A stretch of DNA of 35,435 nt from a virus. A program made the translations under genes and the position numbers. The stretch is taken from IMG/VR virus record IMGVR_UViG_3300043313_000637, positions 1 through 35,435 of that record, one strand, 5' to 3'. A model generated the notes under the pieces. That model worked only from the letters and a program-made list of their open reading frames with translations, did no database searches and had not been told where the DNA came from. Shown here one piece after another: positions 22,504-28,415 of the stretch. Position 1 is the stretch's first letter. Every line of letters begins with the position of its first letter.

Positions 22504-24207
22504 GTGGCGTTCACGATCGTAAACGGCTTGGAAAACACGGACGGGACCGTCTTCTCCAATACGAACTCAGACGATGTTGTCGTAACCGATACCCTCGTTA
22601 CTTCACAGGGTGCGGGGGCAGGATCGGCCAAGGTCTACGAATCGACCGGCGCTCTCTTCGGCGCGACGTCGCTTTACCTGACGACTCCCGCAACCGCGAC
22701 AACATGCTGGGTCGGTTGGTCCGGCGGCCAAGTCGGAAGTGCGAACGCGGCCTCGGTCCGTCGCGACGCGCGTCTGTACGCCAGACTGGACGCACTTCCG
22801 CCGGACGCGAACGGAACGCGTATCGCGGTATTCACAGACTCCGTGGGCGCGTTCTGTGCGGAATGGCGGATCAATAACCTAGGCAAGTTCGAAGTCCGTA
22901 CCGGTGGCGGAACCGTTCTCGCCACGTCCACCACGGCGATTACGGCGGGCCAATGGTTCCGCGTGGAGATCGGGATCTCCGTCTTCTCCGCAACCGTAGG
23001 CCGGATCTTCGGCTCCCTCTTCACGAATCCGCACTCGGCCAGTGTCACGGCCGGCGGCGACGCGATGACTCCCGCCACGAACTCGAACACGGTTCAGGGT
23101 GGCGGAAACCTCATCATCGGTTTCGGTATCTGTCGGACGCTCGCTTCCGGCGGAATGATGATCGATGGTCTCGGGGCGACCGATACCGGTTCCGCGATGG
23201 GACCGATCGCCACGCTTGCTCCCATCGCGTCGCCTAAGGATCTGGACATCCGGTGGAAGGTGTCCGTTCCCGTCTCCAAGGATCTGGACATCCGGTGGGC
23301 CGTTGGCGGCCAGGTCTCCAAAGATCTGGATCTCCGATGGACTTCCTTCCAAGCCGTCGTCTCCGACTGCAATCTTCAGTGGGCCGTACTCTCGTCCCTG
23401 AATAAGGATCTGGACATTCGGTGGCGGGTCTCGGCGGCGATAGCGGCCCCGAAGGATCTGGACATCCGGTGGCGCTCGTTCGCGACGATCGCGTCCCCGA
23501 AGGATCTGGACATCCGGTGGCGGGATTACGCTCTCCTGGCGTCCCCGAAGGATCTGGACATCCGGTGGGCCGTTGCCGGCGGCGTATTCAAGGATCTTGA
23601 CATCCGGTGGAAGGTCACGGGCGTTGTCTCCAAGGACCTTGATCTCCGGTGGCGTTCGTTCAACGGGATGGCCACTCCGGCGGACCTCGATCTCCGGTGG
23701 GGCGTGGCGAACGCGCTCGCGTCCCCGAAGGATCTCGACATCCGTTGGCGCGTGTACACGCCGCTAGCGGCCCCGAAGGATCTCGACGTCCGGTGGAAGG
23801 TCTTCGCGCCGGTTGCTCCGAAGGATCTCGACGTCCGGTGGCGTGTGTTCCAGGAGATGGAGTTCCCTCGGGACATCTCCCTCATGTGGGGAATCCGGAA
23901 CGAACTTCACAGAGATCTCTCCATCCCGTGGCGCGTTTACACGAACATGGGAGTTCGGGATCTCACGCTCCGGTGGGCCGTCACGGGCGGCGTTACCAAG
24001 GATCTGGATATCCGATGGATCCTCTACGGGCAGGCGGCCCACAACCTGGACATGCGGTGGGCGACCGGCGGCCGGATCTCGCGGATCATCCAACTCTCAT
24101 GGAGAGTCCAGGCGGTTCCGTACCACGACGTGGACGTCCAACTCGGTGGACTTCTAGACGAGATTCTTCTCTCCGGCCTCGTGGCCGAAGTGATCGTTCA
24201 GGACTAA
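22504..24207 (+). CDS. Tail protein with LamG-like head and about 21 'KDLDIRW' repeats
   Basis: A 567-residue protein starting at GTG 22504 after AGAGGAGG. Residues 1-240 look like a concanavalin/LamG-type jelly roll (LYARLDALPPDANGTRIAVF, EWRINNLGKFEVRTGGGT, WFRVEIGISVF). Residues 245 to about 550 consist of about 21 short repeats with the core K-D-L-D-I-R-W followed by a variable hydrophobic stretch. The unit length is 14 residues, or 16 when an Ala-Ser-Pro type insert is present (15 twice). The middle units are nearly identical in DNA; the outer units are more diverged. I would guess a beta-solenoid or string of beta-hairpins forming a fibre or receptor surface. Repeat number may vary by recombination. 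Confidence 0.8.
   Translation: MAFTIVNGLENTDGTVFSNTNSDDVVVTDTLVTSQGAGAGSAKVYESTGALFGATSLYLTTPATATTCWVGWSGGQVGSANAASVRRDARLYARLDALPPDANGTRIAVFTDSVGAFCAEWRINNLGKFEVRTGGGTVLATSTTAITAGQWFRVEIGISVFSATVGRIFGSLFTNPHSASVTAGGDAMTPATNSNTVQGGGNLIIGFGICRTLASGGMMIDGLGATDTGSAMGPIATLAPIASPKDLDIRWKVSVPVSKDLDIRWAVGGQVSKDLDLRWTSFQAVVSDCNLQWAVLSSLNKDLDIRWRVSAAIAAPKDLDIRWRSFATIASPKDLDIRWRDYALLASPKDLDIRWAVAGGVFKDLDIRWKVTGVVSKDLDLRWRSFNGMATPADLDLRWGVANALASPKDLDIRWRVYTPLAAPKDLDVRWKVFAPVAPKDLDVRWRVFQEMEFPRDISLMWGIRNELHRDLSIPWRVYTNMGVRDLTLRWAVTGGVTKDLDIRWILYGQAAHNLDMRWATGGRISRIIQLSWRVQAVPYHDVDVQLGGLLDEILLSGLVAEVIVQD
23236..24145 (+). repeat. In-frame tandem repeat array encoding KDLDIRW units
   Basis: Unit starts (first base of the K-equivalent codon) are 23236, 23278, 23320, 23362, 23404, 23452, 23500, 23548, 23590, 23632, 23680, 23728, 23776, 23821, 23869, 23911, 23956, 23998, 24040, 24082 and 24124. 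Spacings are 42, 45 or 48 bp, always a multiple of three. The conserved DNA core is AAGGATCTGGACATCCGGTG or close variants, most uniform from 23404 to 23590. Confidence 0.9.
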
Positions 24208-24216
24208 GGAGATCCC

Positions 24217-24525
24217 ATGACCCTCGGACCCTTCACGGTCGGCGACCTTCCTCCCGGCCTGATCCGGCTCACCGTCACGCGGCCACAGGCGGCGGACCCG
24301 TTCGACGGATTCGACGCGGCGGCGATCGAACTCCTCGATCCGGCCGATGACGTCCAGACCATCTCTCCCGCCACGATGTCCGGAGGGATGGTGCTGGGTG
24401 CGTTCCCGGCTCCGCTCGACATGGTGGGCCAGTGGCGGGCGCGTGCGGTCCTCTACGGCCCCGGGGCGGTCGAGGAGCGGTCCACCTGGACGTCATTCCG
24501 CGTGCGCGCGGACGCGGGCGCGTAG
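24217..24525 (+). CDS. Small structural-looking protein at the end of the tail operon
   Basis: A 102-residue protein after AAGGAG. It appears to be a single beta-sandwich (LIRLTVTRPQAADPFDGFDA, LDPADDVQTISPATMSG, GQWRARAVLYGPGAVEERST), with a pattern like bacteriophage Ig-like or fibre-tip domains. As the last gene before a strong terminator it belongs to the tail operon. A specific function cannot be stated. Confidence 0.7.
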   Translation: MTLGPFTVGDLPPGLIRLTVTRPQAADPFDGFDAAAIELLDPADDVQTISPATMSGGMVLGAFPAPLDMVGQWRARAVLYGPGAVEERSTWTSFRVRADAGA

Positions 24526-24537
24526 AGGCCCAGAACG

Positions 24538-24591
24538 GCCGAGGCCGGCCCCTCCCATGTTGGCGTGGCGTGGGAGGCGGCCGGCTTCGGC
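24538..24591. terminator. Large bidirectional hairpin terminator
   Basis: GCCGAGGCCGGCC (24538-24550) pairs with GGCCGGCTTCGGC (24579-24591), with further pairing CTCCCA/TGGGAG inside. It separates the rightward tail operon from the leftward 24601-24795 gene. Confidence 0.8.
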
Positions 24592-24600
24592 GTGCGCGAC

Positions 24601-24795
24601 CTAGGCCGGCTGAGAGGCCGGCTCCGGGCCGTCCTCGTCGTCGGCGGCGTTCGGGTCCTCGTCCGGTTCGGTGTAGGCGGCGGGCGACTCCACGGCGGCC
24701 CGGTTCATCGCGTCGATCTCCTCGGGCGTGTGGCCACCCTCGGCCGACCGGTCGCGGTACTCCTGTGCTCTGGCGGCGTCCTCGGGGTTTGTCAT
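24601..24795 (-). CDS. Small acidic protein, unknown function
   Basis: A 64-residue protein; ATG 24795 follows AAAGGAG. A helical N-terminal half (PEDAARAQEYRDRSAEGGHT) is followed by a very acidic, proline-rich tail (PDEDPNAADDEDGPEPA). Acidic small proteins can mimic DNA or bind basic proteins, but nothing specific indicates this here. A 17-mer repeat (24818-24834) sits 22 bp upstream of its start. Confidence 0.65.
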   Translation of the reverse strand: MTNPEDAARAQEYRDRSAEGGHTPEEIDAMNRAAVESPAAYTEPDEDPNAADDEDGPEPASQPA

Positions 24796-24817
24796 GATCC
24801 ACTCCTTTTCCGAAGCA

Positions 24818-24834
24818 TCCTAGGAAGCTAGGAC
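24818..24834 (-). repeat. 17-mer repeat copy 1, GTCCTAGCTTCCTAGGA
   Basis: Identical, on the minus strand, to the copy at 26959-26975. It lies directly before the leftward 24795 start, with the opposite orientation from the other two copies. Confidence 0.6.
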
Positions 24835-24861
24835 GGTTCGCTAGCCTCCCGCAAGATCCAC

Positions 24862-25065
24862 TCAGGATCCCGACTCGCCATCCACCGTACCCGATTCCAC
24901 GCGCTCGTATGCCAGAACCCAGACATCGGGGCCGGTCCGATCGGAAGGCGGATGATTCGGCGAGTTCGTGATGGTCATGATCGTTCCGCCTTCGTCGGAG
25001 TTGATCCACAGGAAGCCGATCTTTCCTGTGGCATCCAAGATCCGGAGCGGTCGCCAACTTACCAT
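24862..25065 (-). CDS. Small protein of unknown function
   Basis: A 67-residue protein; ATG 25065 follows GGAAGGA and begins 2 nt after the stop of the leftward HTH gene, so the two are coupled. Sequence features are a compact beta-rich N-terminus (WRPLRILDATGKIGFLWINS) and a DVWVLAYERVES segment. No motif recognised. Confidence 0.65.
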   Translation of the reverse strand: MVSWRPLRILDATGKIGFLWINSDEGGTIMTITNSPNHPPSDRTGPDVWVLAYERVESGTVDGESGS

Positions 25066-25067
25066 GG

Positions 25068-25382
25068 TTACGATCCTTCCTTCTCGGGCGCGCTCGCGCG
25101 GGCCTTGGTCTCGAACTCGCGCCACTTCTTCATCGCGCCTTGGCGGGTCATCGGCCGGCCCGTGTGCGAGGGCACGCGCGCGGCGATCTCGTCCCAGGAG
25201 TAACCCTCGATCCGGAGGCGGCCCACGGCCTCGCCGATGAACTCTTCAGCGGCGGCCATGACCTCGTATGCCTGACCCAGGCTCTCCGAGTCCTCGACGT
25301 TGTGACCCATGGTCCGCATCATGCGGATATAGTCCAATTTGCCGGGCCTCTCCCCCGGATGCTTCTTGCGGTCCTCCCACAT
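25068..25382 (-). CDS. HTH DNA-binding protein, probably autoregulated
   Basis: A 104-residue protein; ATG 25382 follows GGGGGAG. The C-terminal third (GYSWDEIAARVPSHTGRPMT followed by RQGAMKKWREF) is a helix-turn-helix of the sigma-70 region 4 / terminase type. The N-terminal part is helical (SLGQAYEVMAAAEEFIGEAV). A perfect 7-bp inverted repeat overlaps its own promoter about 45 bp upstream, so it most likely binds there and controls itself. It heads a two-gene leftward operon. Confidence 0.7.
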   Translation of the reverse strand: MWEDRKKHPGERPGKLDYIRMMRTMGHNVEDSESLGQAYEVMAAAEEFIGEAVGRLRIEGYSWDEIAARVPSHTGRPMTRQGAMKKWREFETKARASAPEKEGS

Positions 25383-25424
25383 GACGCTCCCCCTCTATGC
25401 GGCCTCGGTCTCCCGTGCAGTTTA

Positions 25425-25454
25425 ATGGTAACATCAGTTACCACTCTGAAGCAA
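25425..25454 (-). promoter_or_regulatory. Promoter with overlapping inverted-repeat operator for the HTH gene
   Basis: On the minus strand TTGCTT (25454-25449), an 18-bp spacer and TACCAT (25430-25425). The inverted repeat TGGTAAC-ATCA-GTTACCA (25426-25443) covers the -10 box and part of the spacer, a classic repression geometry. Confidence 0.6.
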
Positions 25455-25474
25455 GCTTTCCGGGGAGACGGAAT

Positions 25475-25500
25475 GGGACCGGCCCTTCCGGGCCGGTCCC
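25475..25500 (-). terminator. Hairpin terminator after the SprT-like gene
   Basis: GGGACCGGCCC-TTCC-GGGCCGGTCCC is a perfect 11-bp stem, 16 bp after the leftward stop at 25517. Confidence 0.8.
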
Positions 25501-25516
25501 TCTGGGAACCTCTCGC

Positions 25517-26212
25517 TCACTCCTCCATGTCGTGACCGGCAGGGCACTTCGGGGCACCGATGGCCAGCATCGCCCGAGAGAGCCGAACCGCGTAGCGCTT
25601 CCCGTTCAGGTGGGCCGGGCACTCGTCCTGGACGCACTCCACGCGGATCTGACGGTTCGTCTGGATCCGGGGACCGGAGGACCAGCGCGGGGCCGGGATG
25701 AAGATCCCGTCCGGGCCGACCGGAACCTGAGGAGTGGAGAAGATCTTGGTGACGTCCACCTTCGCGCCCGGGTAGGGGCCGAGTTCCGATGCCATCACGG
25801 CGAACTCGAAGCCGAGGGCAACGGTGGGGGTCGTGGCGGTCATGGGGCCTTCGAGACCCAGGCGAACGGCGGCCTCGGCGAAGTCGCCACGGTGACCGGA
25901 TTGGTTGTCGTCGGCGGCGTGGATGAGTTCGTGGACCAGCGTCGCGAGCATCGACACGGTGTCCGCGTCTTCCGGGGAAATCCAGATCTCATTCACGCCA
26001 TCGGCGGCGAGCGAGGAGTGGAGGGTCACGCCGAGGATCGTCGCGTTCTCCTTGCGCGCTCCCGTGGGGCCGAAGCCGACCGCGATCCGGACCTTGGCCA
26101 GATCCAAGGGCATCCCGACTTCCTCGAAGCGCGGGGCCAGCATCGCGGCGGCCCGGTTCAACCAAGCCTCGCGGGTATCGGTCAGGGTCTCGGAGTTCTG
26201 AGTGGCGGTCAT
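25517..26212 (-). CDS. SprT-like zinc metallopeptidase
   Basis: A 231-residue protein; ATG 26212 follows GAGGAGG. The active-site helix is LVHELIHAADD with HELIH at residues 94-98 and a third likely ligand at H107 (SGHRGDF). The C-terminus has a zinc-ribbon-like set, C193, C198, C223 and H227. SprT/Spartan proteins cut proteins crosslinked to or bound on DNA; phage versions are common but their targets are not known. The upstream 5' region carries one of the two duplicated regulatory cassettes. Confidence 0.8.
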   Translation of the reverse strand: MTATQNSETLTDTREAWLNRAAAMLAPRFEEVGMPLDLAKVRIAVGFGPTGARKENATILGVTLHSSLAADGVNEIWISPEDADTVSMLATLVHELIHAADDNQSGHRGDFAEAAVRLGLEGPMTATTPTVALGFEFAVMASELGPYPGAKVDVTKIFSTPQVPVGPDGIFIPAPRWSSGPRIQTNRQIRVECVQDECPAHLNGKRYAVRLSRAMLAIGAPKCPAGHDMEE

Positions 26213-26273
26213 GGGATCCTCCTCGGTTCGGTTGGGGCGTTTCCCCCTTGCCTTATGTGTATAGCTTACACGG

Positions 26274-26283
26274 CGTGTACACG
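26274..26283. promoter_or_regulatory. Dispersed 10-bp site, perfect palindrome CGTGTACACG
   Basis: Located 62 bp upstream of the leftward SprT-like start. A partial second copy (CTTACACGG) abuts it at 26266-26274, and TATACA follows on the minus strand 12 bp downstream. Confidence 0.55.
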
Positions 26284-26287
26284 TAAT

Positions 26288-26316
26288 GGAAGACATCCAC
26301 AGACTTTCTTTCAAGA
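26288..26316 (-). repeat. 29-bp block, copy A (upstream of SprT-like gene)
   Basis: On the minus strand it runs TCTTGA...GTCTTCC and is 22/29 identical, without gaps, to the block at 26889-26917. It lies 4 bp from the CGTGTACACG site. Confidence 0.6.
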
Positions 26317-26328
26317 TCTTTTAGGAAC

Positions 26329-26345
26329 GTCCTAGCGTCCTAGGA
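26329..26345 (+). repeat. 17-mer repeat copy 2, GTCCTAGCGTCCTAGGA
   Basis: One mismatch from the other two copies. It lies between the 29-bp block A and the terminator of the 26404 gene. Confidence 0.6.
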
Positions 26346-26366
26346 TGCCCGTCGTGAGCAGCAAAA

Positions 26367-26395
26367 AGCCGGGCCGCCTCATACGCGGTCCGGCT
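26367..26395 (-). terminator. Rho-independent terminator for the 26404-26718 gene
   Basis: On the minus strand AGCCGGACCGC-GTATGAG-GCGGCCCGGCT is followed by TTTTT (26363-26367 on the plus strand reads AAAAA). It is the only terminator here with a full U-tract. Confidence 0.85.
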
Positions 26396-26403
26396 CCTCG
26401 CGC

Positions 26404-26718
26404 CTAGCTGATGAACATCAGGCCCAGTTCCCCCCACGCCGTGTCCTCGGATGCGAACTCGTACCAGTCGGAACGTCCGCGCGAGAGGTCCCGGACGGCC
26501 CAGGTCCCGCAACCGCAACGGCATCCGCCGATCTCGGCCACGAGGCCGTAACCCGGCATGAGGACGTCCGCCATGCGGCCCGGCATCGGAAGACGCGTCA
26601 CGATCAGGCGGTCCCCCTTGCCTTCCCTCGTAACCTGGACCATGCCCGGGGCCTGCTGACCCACGCGCACTCCGGGAACGGCCTTGGTCGGAGTCTGGGG
26701 CGAGAGTCGAACGGACAT
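26404..26718 (-). CDS. Unknown protein with a cysteine cluster
   Basis: A 104-residue protein; ATG 26718 follows AGGAGGATCCC, the same ribosome-binding context as the SprT-like gene. A beta-type N-terminal half (GMVQVTREGKGDRLIVTRLP) precedes GGCRCGCGTW, three closely spaced cysteines that may bind a metal, and a final acidic segment. It has an unusually long, foldable leader and a strong own terminator, so it is a one-gene unit under dedicated control. Family not recognised. Confidence 0.65.
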   Translation of the reverse strand: MSVRLSPQTPTKAVPGVRVGQQAPGMVQVTREGKGDRLIVTRLPMPGRMADVLMPGYGLVAEIGGCRCGCGTWAVRDLSRGRSDWYEFASEDTAWGELGLMFIS

Positions 26719-26749
26719 GGGATCCTCCTAGAGAGAGAGTTTGTGTGGC

Positions 26750-26844
26750 GGAGTTCGGAGATCAGGCAACCGGTCCGGACCGGTCCCTCCCCACGGGGTC
26801 CCACCTCCCGGGATGCCACTCCCGGTTCGGTACCTCCGAACTCC
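26750..26844 (-). other. Structured 5' leader, candidate cis-regulatory RNA
   Basis: On the minus-strand RNA an 11-bp closing stem, GGAGTTCGGAG (26844-26834) with CTCCGAACTCC (26760-26750), encloses a CCGGGA/TCCCGG hairpin (26825-26808), a small CCCC/GGGG hairpin (26798-26789) and the perfect palindrome ACCGGTCCGGACCGGT (26784-26769). This is a closed multi-branch layout 30-125 nt before the 26718 start. It matches no riboswitch class that I know. Confidence 0.45.
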
Positions 26845-26872
26845 TCTGTTGTTTTGTATGTACAACGTACCA

Positions 26873-26882
26873 CGTGTAAACG
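26873..26882 (-). promoter_or_regulatory. Dispersed 10-bp site, CGTTTACACG on the minus strand
   Basis: It precedes the folded leader of the 26718 gene. On the minus strand TTTACA is followed after 16 bp by TACAAA or after 12 bp by TACATA, so it may coincide with a -35 box. Confidence 0.55.
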
Positions 26883-26888
26883 CTCTGC

Positions 26889-26917
26889 GGAAGACGTACG
26901 CACACCTTTTCTCAAGA
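26889..26917 (-). repeat. 29-bp block, copy B
   Basis: Ungapped 22/29 match to copy A at 26288-26316, with the same order relative to the 10-bp site (6 bp away) and the 17-mer. Confidence 0.6.
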
Positions 26918-26958
26918 TTCTTTCGAGGGTAGGACGCTACTTCGGGAGAGCGCTCTCC

Positions 26959-26975
26959 GTCCTAGCTTCCTAGGA
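26959..26975 (+). repeat. 17-mer repeat copy 3, GTCCTAGCTTCCTAGGA
   Basis: Preceded directly by the 15-bp palindrome GGGAGAGCGCTCTCC. It may serve the leftward 26718 gene, the rightward lysis cassette, or both. Confidence 0.6.
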
Positions 26976-27044
26976 CGCTTCGGTCCCGGCGACCGGACCG
27001 TTTGGCCAAGGTCATGTCGCCACTGTCCGTATATCCTAGAGACC

Positions 27045-27575
27045 ATGAAGCAAGGAATCGGCGTCGATGCCGAAGGAGGCCCGGTCATCGACCCGACTCA
27101 GAACGTTCTCGATCTGGTCAAGGCGGCGATCCAACGGCAGGACGACCTTCGGGAGATGGAGGCCCGTCACGTACGGGAACTCCTGGCGATTCGCGGGGAA
27201 CACACTCGCGACATGAGGAAGGCAGAGACGGACCGGATCGACGCGATCCGGGCCGTTGACGTTGGGGCCGTAAACCGGGCGGCCGAGGTCTCGACTCAAC
27301 AGGCACTCACGCTCGCGAACCAAGTCGCTGTGTCGGCTGAGACGTTGCGCACACAGGTAGCGGCGGCGGCCTCGGCGGCGACGGTCGCACTCGCGGCGGC
27401 CCTGGAGCCGATCCAGAAGGACATCGCCGATCTCCGGCGCGCACAGTACGAGGCCCAGGGGGTGAAGGCGAACGTAGCCACGTCCGGCGAGGGCCGGCAA
27501 GGGCTCTATGCCCTGATCGGCCTAGGGCTCCTCGCGGTCTCGGTCCTGATAGCCGCATTCGTGGCGCTACGGTGA
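27045..27575 (+). CDS. Coiled-coil protein with C-terminal membrane anchor
   Basis: A 176-residue protein starting at ATG 27045. Residues about 20-145 are continuous charged or alanine-rich helix (IQRQDDLREMEARHVRELLA, TLRTQVAAAASAATVALAAA) fitting a long coiled coil. Residues about 152-175 (LYALIGLGLLAVSVLIAAFV) are one transmembrane segment at the C-terminus. As first gene of the lysis cassette it may anchor or time lysis; some actinophages carry a similar protein near the endolysin, function unproven. The upstream ribosome-binding site is weak. Confidence 0.75.
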   Translation: MKQGIGVDAEGGPVIDPTQNVLDLVKAAIQRQDDLREMEARHVRELLAIRGEHTRDMRKAETDRIDAIRAVDVGAVNRAAEVSTQQALTLANQVAVSAETLRTQVAAAASAATVALAAALEPIQKDIADLRRAQYEAQGVKANVATSGEGRQGLYALIGLGLLAVSVLIAAFVALR

Positions 27576-27595
27576 CTGTCGGACCCTACCGGTAG

Positions 27596-27605
27596 CGTGT
27601 AAACG
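27596..27605 (+). promoter_or_regulatory. Dispersed 10-bp site, CGTGTAAACG, in lysis cassette gap 1
   Basis: The context CCGGTAGCGTGTA is repeated at 29706-29718. A possible -10 box TAGCGT (27593-27598) overlaps the site. Confidence 0.5.
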
Positions 27606-27663
27606 TGCGAGCATGACACCATGGCGTCACGAAGCCTAGGTCGGCGGGAGGCGGTACGGGTGA

Positions 27664-27938
27664 GTGAACGAGGAACGCTTGCGACGACTCCTGTTCAACT
27701 TCGGCTCGCTTACCCTCGGGTTTGGGATCATCATCCATCAGGCGTTCATCCTGGATCCGGCGGACGCGTCACCGGTCCTTCTCGGAACGGCCCTCGGACT
27801 GCTAGCGGGACCGGCGGGCGTGGGGGCCGTCTCAGCGTTAAGGAACGGCGGTCGCTCAACGTCGGGTCCATCATCCTCGGATCAACCGCCTTCGCCTCCG
27901 GCCTTACCGCAATCGCCATCCGCGTCCTCGGGAGTTGA
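27664..27938 (+). CDS. Small membrane protein, probably read through a -1 frameshift
   Basis: GTG 27664 opens a frame with two hydrophobic segments (LLFNFGSLTLGFGIIIHQAF; PVLLGTALGLLAGPAGVGAV). Continuing in that frame to TGA 27948 gives a Pro/Ser/Gln-rich tail with poor codon usage. The -1 frame from about 27825 to TGA 27938 instead encodes a third hydrophobic segment (NVGSIILGSTAFASGLTAIA) with better codon usage (26 of 33 third bases G/C against 17 of 30). The switch would fall at a G5 run, GTG-GGG-GCC (27820-27828), giving about 91 residues. A programmed shift or a base-call error would both explain it. A holin-type role fits position and topology. Confidence 0.55.
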
Positions 27939-27944
27939 GGCGGC

Positions 27945-28352
27945 GTGACCGAGGAACAGCACGCGGAAGAACTCGATCACGAAACCAAGAGTAAGAACAT
28001 CGCGATCCGTTTCGCGATTGCTGCTCTCCTCTTCGCGCTCGTGGCCTCGATCGTGAACATCGTCTTCTCGGCGCGCGTGGCCGATAGCGCTCGCGCTGAT
28101 GCGGTTGCGGTCTCCGTGGCGAATGAGCAAAAGCTATGCGAGACGTTCTCTCTTCTCGTGGACATCTACACCGATCCCGACGTTCCCAAGACGTACACGG
28201 TCGCGCGGCTGACGCGCGCCTTCGTTGGTCTCCTGAACTCGCTCGACTGTCGGGACGCTGCGGGCCGCGTGCGGCCGGACCTTCCCCTCCCTCCGCTCCC
28301 GGATCCCTCGGTCACGGTCTCCCCTCGTCCGAGGCCATCTCCGACCTCGTGA
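27945..28352 (+). CDS. Single-span membrane protein of the lysis cassette
   Basis: A 135-residue protein starting at GTG 27945. A charged N-terminus (TEEQHAEELDHETKSK) is followed by one membrane span (RFAIAALLFALVASIVNIVF, residues about 22-42). The outer part is helical with two cysteines and ends in a proline-rich tail (PDLPLPPLPDPSVTVSPRPR). This layout (span plus periplasmic helix plus Pro-rich end) recalls spanin-type or holin-associated proteins, but Gram-positive hosts lack an outer membrane, so I leave it unassigned. Confidence 0.7.
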   Translation: MTEEQHAEELDHETKSKNIAIRFAIAALLFALVASIVNIVFSARVADSARADAVAVSVANEQKLCETFSLLVDIYTDPDVPKTYTVARLTRAFVGLLNSLDCRDAAGRVRPDLPLPPLPDPSVTVSPRPRPSPTS

Positions 28353-28377
28353 CTCTTGACCGTGGACGCTGTATCGT
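28349..28377 (+). promoter_or_regulatory. Candidate promoter for the endolysin gene
   Basis: GTGACT (28349-28354), 17-bp spacer and TATCGT (28372-28377). An alternative reading is TTGACC (28356-28361), 17 bp, TAAACG (28379-28384). Either -10 overlaps the CGTGTAAACG site, so binding would block the endolysin. Confidence 0.45.
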
Positions 28378-28384
28378 GTAAACG
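28375..28384 (+). promoter_or_regulatory. Dispersed 10-bp site, CGTGTAAACG, at the endolysin promoter
   Basis: Overlaps either candidate -10 box; 31 bp before the ATG of the endolysin gene. Confidence 0.55.
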
Positions 28385-28415
28385 GACTGACGTCTAGGGA
28401 GAGGATCGCCACGCC

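Larger units (their letters stand above)
26719..27044. other. 326-bp divergent intergenic region
   Basis: From left to right it holds the leader fold of the leftward gene, the CGTGTAAACG site (26873-26882), the 29-bp block B (26889-26917), a GGGAGAGCGCTCTCC palindrome (26944-26958) and the 17-mer copy 3 (26959-26975). The last 70 bp lead to the rightward 27045 gene and contain TATATC (27031-27036), a possible -10 box, without a clear -35. No protein-coding gene is supported. Confidence 0.6.

Noticed and set aside
23236-24145. CRISPR array
   Set aside because: The regular DNA repeats are multiples of three, in frame, and encode a conserved peptide motif in an uninterrupted gene; spacers are also similar to each other.
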